A stretch of DNA of 64,000 nt from the NCBI GenBank assembly GCA_018971525.1, contig JAGXAR010000006.1, forward strand, positions 32,999 through 96,998, in the 5' to 3' direction. The position numbers and the translations under genes were made by a program. This document shows positions 1 to 7,406 of the stretch, in pieces (positions within the stretch are counted from its first letter, which is position 1; each line of letters begins with the position of its first letter). Source of the stretch: Nitrospirota bacterium (GTDB lineage: Bacteria > Nitrospirota > Nitrospiria > Nitrospirales > Nitrospiraceae). Below the pieces are notes generated by a model that was not told the DNA's origin, did not search any database, and saw nothing but the letters and a program-made list of their open reading frames with translations.

Positions 1-1
1 A

Positions 2-478
2 CGCCACCCGCGCACCGGCGCACTCTCAGCCAGGCACCGGCAATTTCTGATCGATCGGCATCTGCATCCGACGGCACGCGTCGCGGAAGGTCAGTGGCTC
101 AGTGCCCTTCATCTGGCGACCTCCGCGATCGATATTTCAGACGGGCTCTCCGGCGATCTCCGCCATATCTGTGAAGAAAGCCATGTCGGGGTAGACCTCG
201 ATCTGGGCGCGCTCCCGCTATCGCCGGCATGCGTTGCCTATGCCACCTCCCGGCACCTCGACCCGGTGGACCTCGCGCTGACCGGAGGCGAGGATTATGA
301 ATTGCTCTTTACCGCATCAGCACGACAGCGCCCACGACTCGAGCGGACAGCGCTCGAACGAGGATTCTCCCTGACCCGCATTGGGAAAATTCACCCCTTT
401 CGCTTCGGGATACAGGCCGTTTCCTCTCACGGCCGGCGTCACCGGTTGCCGAATACCAGCTACGAACATTTCACCTAA
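2..478 (+). CDS. thiL: Thiamine-monophosphate kinase, C-terminal part (cut by window start)
   Basis: ThiL phosphorylates thiamine monophosphate to thiamine diphosphate with ATP, in the cytoplasm. The frame is open from base 2, so the 5' half lies outside the window. The visible 158 residues include the AIDISDGLSGDL segment, typical of the metal/ATP-binding part of ThiL and PurM-like kinases, and the conserved ALTGGEDYELLFT motif near the C-terminus. The stop is TAA just before the next gene on the same strand. Together with thiS, thiG and thiE at 10.8-12.5 kb this puts several thiamine genes in the window, although thiL is not in the same transcription unit. Identification is firm from the two motifs; completeness cannot be judged. 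Confidence 0.9.
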   Translation, partial: RHPRTGALSARHRQFLIDRHLHPTARVAEGQWLSALHLATSAIDISDGLSGDLRHICEESHVGVDLDLGALPLSPACVAYATSRHLDPVDLALTGGEDYELLFTASARQRPRLERTALERGFSLTRIGKIHPFRFGIQAVSSHGRRHRLPNTSYEHFT

Positions 479-499
479 CCAGCATTATCCAGGACGGCC

Positions 500-982
500 A
501 TGGCCACGATCCCTTCATTTCGGTCACTGCTGAAACAGGTCCTCCATCTGCAGGAATCGCCGCAGCGAACCGCGCTGGCCTTCGCCATTGGGGTTTTCAT
601 TGCCTTTTCCCCGACCTATGGATTGCATACCGCCATGGTGCTCTTCTGCACCTGGGCATTAGGCCTGAACTTTCTCGCGCTTATGGTAGGCGCCTTTATC
701 AATAATCCCTGGACCATGGTGCCTATTCTTGGTGCCACCTACTGGGTCGGTGCACTCTTACTCGACCGATCCGACGGCCCCTCCTTTGATTGGCAGGATC
801 TGAGTTTCAGCGCGATCTACGAACAAGTCATGCCCTACGCCGCACCCTTCTTTCTTGGTGGATTTGTCTTGAGCCTTCTCGGTGCGGTACTGGCCTACCC
901 ACTGGCCTACTATTTTGTATCCAAACATCGGCAGTCCCACCCACCGGCCCAGGCAGAGCCATTGCCGCCCATCAAGATGTAG
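500..982 (+). CDS. DUF2062 domain membrane protein
   Basis: A 160-residue protein with an amphipathic N-terminus and about three hydrophobic segments. The FAIGVFIAFSPTYGLHTAM stretch and the FINNPWTMVPI motif are typical of DUF2062 proteins, small inner-membrane proteins of unknown role. It starts 21 bp after thiL on the same strand and ends 15 bp before the HD hydrolase, so the three genes probably form one transcription unit. The tail after the last membrane segment is proline-rich and likely cytoplasmic. Family membership is well supported; function is unknown. Confidence 0.8.
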   Translation: MATIPSFRSLLKQVLHLQESPQRTALAFAIGVFIAFSPTYGLHTAMVLFCTWALGLNFLALMVGAFINNPWTMVPILGATYWVGALLLDRSDGPSFDWQDLSFSAIYEQVMPYAAPFFLGGFVLSLLGAVLAYPLAYYFVSKHRQSHPPAQAEPLPPIKM

Positions 983-997
983 GCTAAGATCGGGGCC

Positions 998-2419
998 ATG
1001 CCTGAGTCCGGCCATCAATCCAACGCCCCGTATGATGGGTCGGCGCTGATCGCCGATCCGATACACCAATACGTCTCCTTCACCGTGCCCTTCTCCACTG
1101 CGGACCCGCACGAACGGACGGAAAAGGATCTGATCGACTCCCCCTGGGTCCAACGCCTCCGATACATCTATCAACTCCAGAGCGCCCGTTGGGTGTACCC
1201 CTCCGCGGAGCACACCCGCTTCGTCCACTCGCTCGGCACCATGCATGTGGCAGGCCGCTTTGCGCGCCATCTCTATCCGTTTCTCAAGAAAGCGGTAAAG
1301 GAGATTCCGTCAGCGAACTATGTCGAAGAATTCCTCCGCGTCACGGCGCTCGCGCACGACATCGGCCACGGCCCCTTCTGCCATTTCTTTGACGACAACT
1401 ATTTGCATGCCTTTCATGCCAGTCACGAAAAACTCGGGCAGATCATCATCCGCGACCATCTCGGTCCGATTATCCGCAAGATCCGGCGCAGCCCGTCCGG
1501 CCCCTTCGCCAAAGGCGAGGAACTCAGCCCCGACCAAATCGCCCATGTGATTCTCAAGGAAAAGGGCAAAGACAACTCCCGTATTCCGCGATGGCTCAAT
1601 ATTCTCCAACCGGTCATTTCCGGCAGCTATACCGCTGACAACCTCGACTATGTCCTGCGCGACTCCTATATGTGCGGCGTTGCGGTTGGCCCGGTCGATT
1701 TAACCAGACTCATTCACTATACGATCATCACGGACAAAGGATTTACGATCCATAAGACAGGCCTCCCCGCCCTGCAGATGTTCCTCAATACCCGCATGTA
1801 TCTCTATTCCAACGTCTACTATCACCGGACCACGCGCGCGATCGACATCCACCTCCGCGACATCTTCGGCGACACGATGAAGCTCCTGTTTCCTCACGAT
1901 CCTCGCAAGAAGATGGACGAATACCTGACGTTGACCGACTGGTCCTTACTTGAACAGGTACGGGGATGGAAGACGTCGCGCCATGCGACCGAGCGGCGCC
2001 TGGGTGCAGAATGGCAGCGGATTCTTGGACGCGACGTGAAATGGAAGATGGCCTACAGCACCGTACTCAAGGAAAAGGGCCAGGAACGCGGCATGGACTT
2101 CCCGAGCCATGAACACTTCGAAGAACAGATCAAAAAAGAGTTGCCGGCGCGGCTCAAAAAAGTGGAGTTCCGTGTCGACATGGCGCCGCTCGACCCACGG
2201 CCGGACCCGAAAGACCGCCGCGGTAGTCCCCTCTATGTATATGATCCCGGTACCAAAGGCATCTCGACCGACCCATTAGAAGAATTCCTCGACCTGCTTC
2301 CCACCCGTCTGGTTCAATTCCGCGTCTATACCCTCGACCATGCACACGACGAAGCCCTCTCGCGCGCCACCGCAACTGTGCTCAACAAGACCCCTTCGAG
2401 CCTCGAGTCGAATTTCTAG
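998..2419 (+). CDS. HD-superfamily phosphohydrolase (dGTPase/SAMHD1-like)
   Basis: A 473-residue cytosolic protein. The N-terminal half has the HD-domain metal ligands in order: the TRFVHSLGTMHVA histidine (about residue 75) and the ALAHDIGHGPFCHFFDD block (about residues 119-134), as in dNTP triphosphohydrolases and SAMHD1-like enzymes. QRLRYIYQLQSA upstream of the first His is also typical of this family. A further Asp (DNLDYVLRDSY, about 216) completes the metal site. The C-terminal 200 residues are less conserved. Substrate cannot be read from the sequence; related proteins hydrolyse dNTPs or other phosphate esters. The ATG at 998 has only a weak GGGG ribosome site. The gene follows the DUF2062 gene by 15 bp. 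Confidence 0.8.
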   Translation: MPESGHQSNAPYDGSALIADPIHQYVSFTVPFSTADPHERTEKDLIDSPWVQRLRYIYQLQSARWVYPSAEHTRFVHSLGTMHVAGRFARHLYPFLKKAVKEIPSANYVEEFLRVTALAHDIGHGPFCHFFDDNYLHAFHASHEKLGQIIIRDHLGPIIRKIRRSPSGPFAKGEELSPDQIAHVILKEKGKDNSRIPRWLNILQPVISGSYTADNLDYVLRDSYMCGVAVGPVDLTRLIHYTIITDKGFTIHKTGLPALQMFLNTRMYLYSNVYYHRTTRAIDIHLRDIFGDTMKLLFPHDPRKKMDEYLTLTDWSLLEQVRGWKTSRHATERRLGAEWQRILGRDVKWKMAYSTVLKEKGQERGMDFPSHEHFEEQIKKELPARLKKVEFRVDMAPLDPRPDPKDRRGSPLYVYDPGTKGISTDPLEEFLDLLPTRLVQFRVYTLDHAHDEALSRATATVLNKTPSSLESNF

Positions 2420-2508
2420 ATTTTGCTGACAGCCTGCCAGCAGACTGAAATACTTTCCTTGTCGCAATGCGCTAGAAAGACGGATTCGAACAGACAAGGA
2501 GGCAGGCT

Positions 2509-2877
2509 ATGGCGAGATGGAGCGCACTACTCACAATCACATGCTGTGTACTGCTCTTTACAGAGGCCCAGGCTCAAATAGTTCCTGGCAGCGATCTGCC
2601 CCAGAACACGGAAGGCATCCTGGATGCTCTCCCCTCCGACGTTCTCGCCAAAGTCCGCCAACTCGCCCAGCTGTTGCAGCAGAACATCAATGAGGGGAAA
2701 ATCACCGACGCCCAGATTCAGCATGAATTGATGTCGGGCAATCTCCAGCAGACCATCAAATCCATCAACCCGGAAGCCAGCCATCTACTTGACGACATCA
2801 ACGCCTCCATGAAGAACAGTCCTAACGCCGAAAGTCTCCCAGGACTCCTCGGCGGGCTGACGGGTCAAGCACAGTAA
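2509..2877 (+). CDS. Small secreted protein of unknown function
   Basis: A 122-residue protein preceded by a strong ribosome site (AAGGAGG, spacing 7). The N-terminus reads as a cleavable signal peptide: MARW, a hydrophobic core, then EAQAQ as a probable cleavage region near residue 23. The mature part is helical and Gln/Asn/Leu-rich with no cysteines and no recognised domain. It is separated from the HD gene by 89 bp, which contains TAG followed by CTGACAGCCTGCCAGCAGACTG, possibly a decayed end of the dispersed repeat. A hairpin repeat follows it. I do not recognise the family. Confidence 0.6.
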   Translation: MARWSALLTITCCVLLFTEAQAQIVPGSDLPQNTEGILDALPSDVLAKVRQLAQLLQQNINEGKITDAQIQHELMSGNLQQTIKSINPEASHLLDDINASMKNSPNAESLPGLLGGLTGQAQ

Positions 2878-2965
2878 AAGTGAAGCGTCTGTACAAGGGC
2901 TACGATTCCGTGACTCAAGGAGCGGCCCTTCGTGGCTTGTGTGGCACAACAGGAGAACACTCCCC

Positions 2966-3087
2966 CAGGATGCTCAAAAGGCCGTTCAGCAAGGCGTAGC
3001 GAGTGAAGGGCCGAGGCAGACCCTCTGGGGTACCTTGGGGGCCTGAACGATGCGAGAACGCTGCTGGCGGACTTTTTCAGCATCCTG
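2966..3087. repeat. Dispersed hairpin repeat, copy R1
   Basis: About 122 bp beginning CAGGATGCTC and ending CAGCATCCTG, so the ends are inverted repeats. The two arms are diverged inverted copies meeting at an ACCCTCTGGGGT-type centre. It lies between the + secreted-protein gene and the - M23 gene. Unlike most copies it is not flush with a stop codon: the M23 stop is 55 bp away. It could fold as a long RNA hairpin and serve as a terminator for the convergent genes. Confidence 0.85.
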
Positions 3088-3141
3088 GTAGTGCGGTCGA
3101 GCCGAAGCGCATACGCAGGCAGAACCCACCAGGCCTACTCC

Positions 3142-4152
3142 CTACTGCTTGACCGGTACCGCTTCAGGCGCAGAAGTCGTTTCAGGTTTGGGAGTCGCGA
3201 TGCTATTGGCAGGGGATGAACCGTTCTTGAAGGGTAAATCCAGCAACGTATAGGGATTCACGCGGGCGCCGTTGAGTTTGACGCCCCAATGGAGATGGGG
3301 GCCGGTGGCGCGGCCGGTCGCTCCCACCTTGCCGATGATTTGCCCCGCTGTGACCAAGTCTCCATCTTTGACCAACACGTCAGACAGATGGAAATACATC
3401 GTATAGAACCCGAGGCCGTGGTCGACATAGACGCCCCTGCCGGAAAAAATGTGATCCACGGTCAAACGCACCACGCCGTCGTTGCTGGCGGCGACATCGG
3501 CCCCCATCGGCGCGCCAATATCCTCTCCATTGTGCGGATTCCGCGGCTTGCCGTTCATGATCCGCACGCTGCCGAAAATGCCGGTGCGCTTGCCACTCAC
3601 CGGTTCCACGAAGTTGCTATGCCATAATTTCAGGCGTGAGTTCTCTGCGAGCGCCTGCTGTACTAATTGTTGCTCGGCCTTCCAACGTGCCACGCTCTTC
3701 TCATCCAGGTCGACCTTCTCTTTCGGCAGCTTCAGATGCTCGACGGCAAACTTCTCTTTGGCCACCAGGACATTAAAGCTCAACTGCTTCGCCTGTTCGC
3801 CCTGCTTCACTTCGACGGCGAGTTCATAGGTCCCCGGTTCGTCCTGCATGTCTATCCCGAGCAACCCGATATAGCCGGCCGGCTCCCCGGGTCTGAACTC
3901 CCTGAAAAATGGAATCGTCCGGCTCAGAAACGTACCCTTCACCTCCGTCGCCTGTTCTTCGCCCTTCACCTTGACCACCAACACCTGCCCCTGCTTGCCG
4001 CTGTATTGCCCATCGAGGCCCTTCGGCGCAGGAGGCGTATTGGGAAACAACTCGACGGGAAAGACGCTGGACAGCAACACGACGGCCATAATCAGCGTTC
4101 GATCCAGTCGTGCGAACCGCCGATGCGCCCGTTTAAGAGCAGTCATCATCAT
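3142..4152 (-). CDS. M23 family metallopeptidase (LytM-type peptidoglycan hydrolase)
   Basis: A 336-residue protein with one N-terminal membrane segment (about residues 20-38), a central beta-rich region and a C-terminal M23 domain. Metal ligands are intact: NPHNGEDIGAPMG supplies the His and Asp of HxxxD (about 206-213), and GPHLHWG supplies the HxH pair. It should be a periplasmic, membrane-anchored endopeptidase cutting peptidoglycan cross-bridges or a related peptide. Its ATG overlaps the pafA stop by 4 bp (ATGA), implying translational coupling to the Pup ligase gene, an unusual partner. The C-terminus is Pro/Thr-rich. Family call is firm; the biological link to pupylation is only inferred from overlap. 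Confidence 0.88.
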   Translation of the reverse strand: MMMTALKRAHRRFARLDRTLIMAVVLLSSVFPVELFPNTPPAPKGLDGQYSGKQGQVLVVKVKGEEQATEVKGTFLSRTIPFFREFRPGEPAGYIGLLGIDMQDEPGTYELAVEVKQGEQAKQLSFNVLVAKEKFAVEHLKLPKEKVDLDEKSVARWKAEQQLVQQALAENSRLKLWHSNFVEPVSGKRTGIFGSVRIMNGKPRNPHNGEDIGAPMGADVAASNDGVVRLTVDHIFSGRGVYVDHGLGFYTMYFHLSDVLVKDGDLVTAGQIIGKVGATGRATGPHLHWGVKLNGARVNPYTLLDLPFKNGSSPANSIATPKPETTSAPEAVPVKQ

Positions 4153-5543
4153 CGGTAGAACCGTAGCCCCGCCACCTGCGCGACCAACTCGTCCACACGC
4201 CGATTCACGGCGCTGAAGGGGTCCATACAGAGAATCGTTTCTTCCCAGTAGCCATTGAGCTTCAGATAGGTCCAGTCGACCGTATAGGACCGATTCTTCG
4301 CGCGGGCAAACCGGATGAAATCGCCGCGCACCTTCGCCCTCGTGGTCTGTGGTGGAGTCGACATGGCCCGTTGCACCGCTTCCTCCTCCACCACCCGTTC
4401 GATCAGACCACGAGACTCCATAAGATAATACAACCCGCGCGTCCGTTTGACATCATGAAATTGGAGGTCGAGCAGGAACACCCGTGGATCGTCCCAGCCA
4501 CAGCCCTTTTTGTCGACATAGGACTGGATGAGATGGCGCTTGGTCACCCAATCGATTTCACGCACGAGCTGCATCGGGTCCTCTTCGAGCTTATCCAGCA
4601 CCATGGTCCATCGTTGCCACACATCGTCGAGGATTGGATCGTGCTCCTGTTGGGCCAAATATTCCTGCGCTCGATCCAGGTAGACCCGCTGAACTTCCAC
4701 TGCCGTCATCTGGCGGCCATCGTCCAGCTTAATCTTGCGCTTCAAGGTGGGATCGCGCGAAACCTCGCGAATGGCTTTCACGGGGTCCTCGAACTCCATC
4801 CCTTGGACTGTGTACCCTTCCTCGATCATGGACAGCACCAGCGTCGCTGTGCCGACTTTCAAATAAGTCGCGAATTCCGACATATTGGAATCCCCGACGA
4901 TGATATGGAGCCGCCGGTAGCGTTCCGCATCGGCGTGCGGCTCGTCTCTGGTATTGATGATGCTGCGCGAGGAGGTCGTCGAGGAAGAGGTCTTCTCGTG
5001 AATGTGTTGGGCCCGTTGCGAGATGAAGTATTGCGGTTTGCCCGACACCTTCAGAACCTTTCCCGCTCCGCTATAGACCTGCCGCGTGACAAAGAAGGGA
5101 ATGAGTTGCTCCGTGACTTTCCAAAAATCGACGTCGCGGCGCATGAGGAAGTTTTCATGGCACCCGTAGGTATTGCCGAGCGAGTCCGTATTGTTCTTGA
5201 AAATGTAGATCTCCCCGGACAGACCTTCTTCCCGCAATCGTTCTTCAGCCGCCGGCAGACAGGCTTCAAGCAATCGCTCACCGGCTTTATCATGGATGAC
5301 GAGATCGAGAATGTTGTCGCACTCTGGGGTGGAATACTCAGGATGGCAGCCGGTGTCTTGATAAAACCGAGCACCGTTCACCAGGAAGGCGTTGGAGGGC
5401 CAGCTGTTTGGAATGAGACCTTCAAAAATATACCCGAGCACCTTCTCCATCGGCAGATAGACCCGCCCGTTCGGAGAAAAGATAAGTCCGTACTCATTCT
5501 CCAAACCGAAGATCCGTCGTCTCAGAGGACCGGGTTGCAGCAT
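4149..5543 (-). CDS. pafA: Pup--protein ligase PafA
   Basis: PafA uses ATP to phosphorylate the C-terminal Glu of Pup and join it to a substrate lysine. The 464-residue protein has the family landmarks in order: GLENEYGL with the nucleotide/metal-binding Glu near residue 15, ARFYQDTGCHPEYSTPECD with the catalytic Asp at about 63, FKNNTDSLGNTYGCHENFL, NTRDEPHADAERYRRLH, GDSNMSEFATYLKVGTA, and a C-terminal DPFSAVNRRVDELV. It lacks the long insert seen in Dop, which separates the two paralogues. The reading frame is open 80 residues further upstream, but that part runs through a dispersed repeat; ATG 5543 matches known PafA N-termini. It has its own promoter-like sequence and no clear ribosome site. 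The M23 gene overlaps its 3' end. Confidence 0.95.
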   Translation of the reverse strand: MLQPGPLRRRIFGLENEYGLIFSPNGRVYLPMEKVLGYIFEGLIPNSWPSNAFLVNGARFYQDTGCHPEYSTPECDNILDLVIHDKAGERLLEACLPAAEERLREEGLSGEIYIFKNNTDSLGNTYGCHENFLMRRDVDFWKVTEQLIPFFVTRQVYSGAGKVLKVSGKPQYFISQRAQHIHEKTSSSTTSSRSIINTRDEPHADAERYRRLHIIVGDSNMSEFATYLKVGTATLVLSMIEEGYTVQGMEFEDPVKAIREVSRDPTLKRKIKLDDGRQMTAVEVQRVYLDRAQEYLAQQEHDPILDDVWQRWTMVLDKLEEDPMQLVREIDWVTKRHLIQSYVDKKGCGWDDPRVFLLDLQFHDVKRTRGLYYLMESRGLIERVVEEEAVQRAMSTPPQTTRAKVRGDFIRFARAKNRSYTVDWTYLKLNGYWEETILCMDPFSAVNRRVDELVAQVAGLRFYR

Positions 5544-5555
5544 GTTCGTATAAAC

Positions 5556-5584
5556 AGAATACACGCCGGCCCTGCCTTCTTCAA
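5556..5584 (-). promoter_or_regulatory. Putative promoter of pafA
   Basis: On the minus strand TTGAAG, a 17-bp spacer and TATTCT end 12 bp before the pafA ATG. A transcript starting 6-8 bp past the -10 box would leave a leader of only about 5 nt and no ribosome site, so pafA may be translated from a nearly leaderless mRNA. Read from sequence only. Confidence 0.45.
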
Positions 5585-5693
5585 CAGAAGGGAAGGATCC
5601 GCCGATGAAGAGAGACTCGCAGGCTGCGGAAAAGGTATTGAGGCAGGATGGGAATTCAATGGCTGCGCGTCCGGGGAATGGGAGAATACCCGG

Positions 5694-5862
5694 CAGGATG
5701 CTCAAAACGTTCGTCCAACAAGGCCGCAGCACGCGAAGAAGCAATGCGTATTCTGTTCGGTGCGTGGAGCCTCTGAGCAAAGCAAGAACGCCGGTTGGTG
5801 AAAGGTGCGTCTTGGCGCACCGGGGTTGGGCAGATGAGATGAGCGACTCTTACAGCATCCTG
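5694..5862. repeat. Dispersed hairpin repeat, copy R2, flush with the prcA stop
   Basis: About 169 bp, CAGGATGCTCAAAA to CAGCATCCTG. The next three bases are the prcA stop codon (TAG on the minus strand). It carries the extra module GGTGCGTCTTGGCGCACC followed by a GGGG..GGGCAGATGAG tail, shared with copy R6. It lies inside the proteasome run between prcA and pafA and may end the prcBA transcript. Confidence 0.85.
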
Positions 5863-6549
5863 CTAGGTCGCGAGGAGCTGTCTGGTGTCGGCAGACGAGA
5901 GACGACGGAATCTTCGACCGTCGCGGGTGCGGTCCAGAACCGCCACTTCCAGGCTCTCCAGCGAGAGCTTCTGATTCCCGATTTGTTCGAGTGCGGTGAT
6001 ACAGAGTGCGAGAGCATCTCGTAGTTCAGGAGACTGAGTCAGGCCCTTCTCCTTTAATAGGGCCTGCACGGCCTCGGACTTGCCTCCAATGACCGCGAAT
6101 GTACGCTCGTCGATGATGCTGCCATCGAAGGAAATGCGGTACATCTCATTGGCCTGACCGTTGTGCCCGACCTGCACCACCAGGATTTCCACCTCCAGCG
6201 GCTTCAGCTCCTGGCTGAAGATAGTGCCGAGGCTTTGGGAATAGCCGTTTGCGAGCGAACGGGCCGTCACGTCCTCACGGCTGTATGCGAATCCTTTGAG
6301 ATCCGCGTGTCTGATGCCGGCCTTCCGGAGATTTTCAAACTCGCTGTACTTGCCGGCCCCCGCGAAGGCGATGTTGTCATAGATCTCTGAAATTTTATAC
6401 AGCGAAGCGCTGGGGTTCTCCGCAACGAGAAGAATGCCATTCACATATTCGATGGCAATGATGGAGCGGCCTTTGGCGATGCCTTTCCTGGCATACTCCG
6501 CCTTGTCCTGCATCATCTGCTCGGGCGAGACGTAATAGGGCATCGGCAT
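5863..6549 (-). CDS. prcA: 20S proteasome alpha subunit PrcA
   Basis: PrcA forms the outer rings of the 20S core, gating entry and docking the ARC/Mpa ATPase. The 228-residue protein starts MPMPYYVSPEQMMQDKAEYARKG, closely matching the N-terminus of actinobacterial PrcA. ENPSASLYKISEIYDNIAF, DVTARSLANGYSQSLGTIF, and the C-terminal LESLEVAVLDR segment are typical. It has no N-terminal catalytic Thr, as expected for alpha. It begins 2 bp after the prcB stop. The stop codon TAG is the first codon beyond repeat R2. Two in-frame ATGs lie at 6549 and 6543; the first is preferred by family alignment. Confidence 0.96.
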   Translation of the reverse strand: MPMPYYVSPEQMMQDKAEYARKGIAKGRSIIAIEYVNGILLVAENPSASLYKISEIYDNIAFAGAGKYSEFENLRKAGIRHADLKGFAYSREDVTARSLANGYSQSLGTIFSQELKPLEVEILVVQVGHNGQANEMYRISFDGSIIDERTFAVIGGKSEAVQALLKEKGLTQSPELRDALALCITALEQIGNQKLSLESLEVAVLDRTRDGRRFRRLSSADTRQLLAT

Positions 6550-6551
6550 GC

Positions 6552-7379
6552 TTAATTCTCCCTGGAACGACGAGTGGCAATCACCCCGTCATAGATGTCA
6601 CGGATCTGCTGATCGGAGACATCGGTAATGCCGTTTGCGTTCACAATCTTCGCAGTAGGATAAATACCCCGCACGAGATCAGGCCCCCCGGTGCCGACAT
6701 CATCATCTGCTGCATTGTACAGAGCCAGCAGGGCCAACTTCAGAGCGTCCGGTTCTGCTAAGCCTTTGAGGAAATGCTCCCGCATCGTATTGCGCGCATC
6801 TTTCCCCCCTGACCCTATGGCATGGTAATCCGACTCTTCGTACCTGCCACCCGCGAGATCGTACTTGAAGATTCGACCTTCTGCACGCTTCAGATCGTAG
6901 CCGACATAGAGCGGCATGACGACCAGCCCTTGAAAGACCATCGGCAGATTGGCCTTAACCATCTGTCCGAGTTTGTTGGCCTTCCCTTCACAGGACAGTT
7001 GCACACCTTCTAACTTCTCGTAATGCTCCAGCTCGACTTGGAACAGCTTGGCCATTTCAATACAGGGACCGGCCGCGCCGGCGATGGCCATCGCTGAATA
7101 CTCGTCGATCTTGAACACTTTCTCGATCCGGCGCTCGGCAATTTGAAATCCTTCCGTCGCTCGACGATCTCCGGCAATCACCACGCCCTGTTGATATTTG
7201 ATCGCCAGTACCGTGGTGGCCTGGGGAACGCTTATCGAGCCTGCCCCCCGAATCGGCTCGGCTGCGGCCTGAGCCTGCAGGAATCCACTGCGGCCGGTCG
7301 GAGTCAGCGCGGGATGGTGCTGGATCAAAAAGTCGAAAAAACTCGGGTCGTCATGGTTGGGGAGGAATGGCAGTTTCAT
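6552..7379 (-). CDS. prcB: 20S proteasome beta subunit PrcB
   Basis: PrcB is the proteolytic subunit, made as a precursor that cleaves itself to expose an N-terminal threonine. The 275-residue precursor has a propeptide of about 54 residues, then TTVLAIKYQQGVVIAGDRRAT, so Thr55 is the predicted nucleophile; the Asp and Lys-equivalent of GDRRAT and the KVFKID segment follow. VELEHYEKLEG, AIGSGG and YNAADDDVGTGGPDLVRG are strongly conserved with actinobacterial PrcB. The residue before Thr55 is Ala (VPQATT), whereas Gly is usual. The gene lies 27 bp after dop, leaving no space for pup, which in actinobacteria sits at this position. No clear ribosome site is visible. Confidence 0.96.
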   Translation of the reverse strand: MKLPFLPNHDDPSFFDFLIQHHPALTPTGRSGFLQAQAAAEPIRGAGSISVPQATTVLAIKYQQGVVIAGDRRATEGFQIAERRIEKVFKIDEYSAMAIAGAAGPCIEMAKLFQVELEHYEKLEGVQLSCEGKANKLGQMVKANLPMVFQGLVVMPLYVGYDLKRAEGRIFKYDLAGGRYEESDYHAIGSGGKDARNTMREHFLKGLAEPDALKLALLALYNAADDDVGTGGPDLVRGIYPTAKIVNANGITDVSDQQIRDIYDGVIATRRSREN

Positions 7380-7406
7380 AGTGTGAATCGCGGGGATCCT
7401 CGTTCA

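Noticed and set aside
758..1270. Antisense open frame over the DUF2062/HD genes
   Set aside because: Composition mirrors the coding strand and no motif is visible; typical shadow frame in GC-rich DNA.
5544..5780. N-terminal extension of PafA
   Set aside because: The extra 79 codons run into repeat R2 and do not resemble any PafA; the ATG at 5543 fits the family.
7380..7406. pup between dop and prcB
   Set aside because: Only 27 bp separate the genes, too few for a tag gene; the tag was found at 56280-56477.
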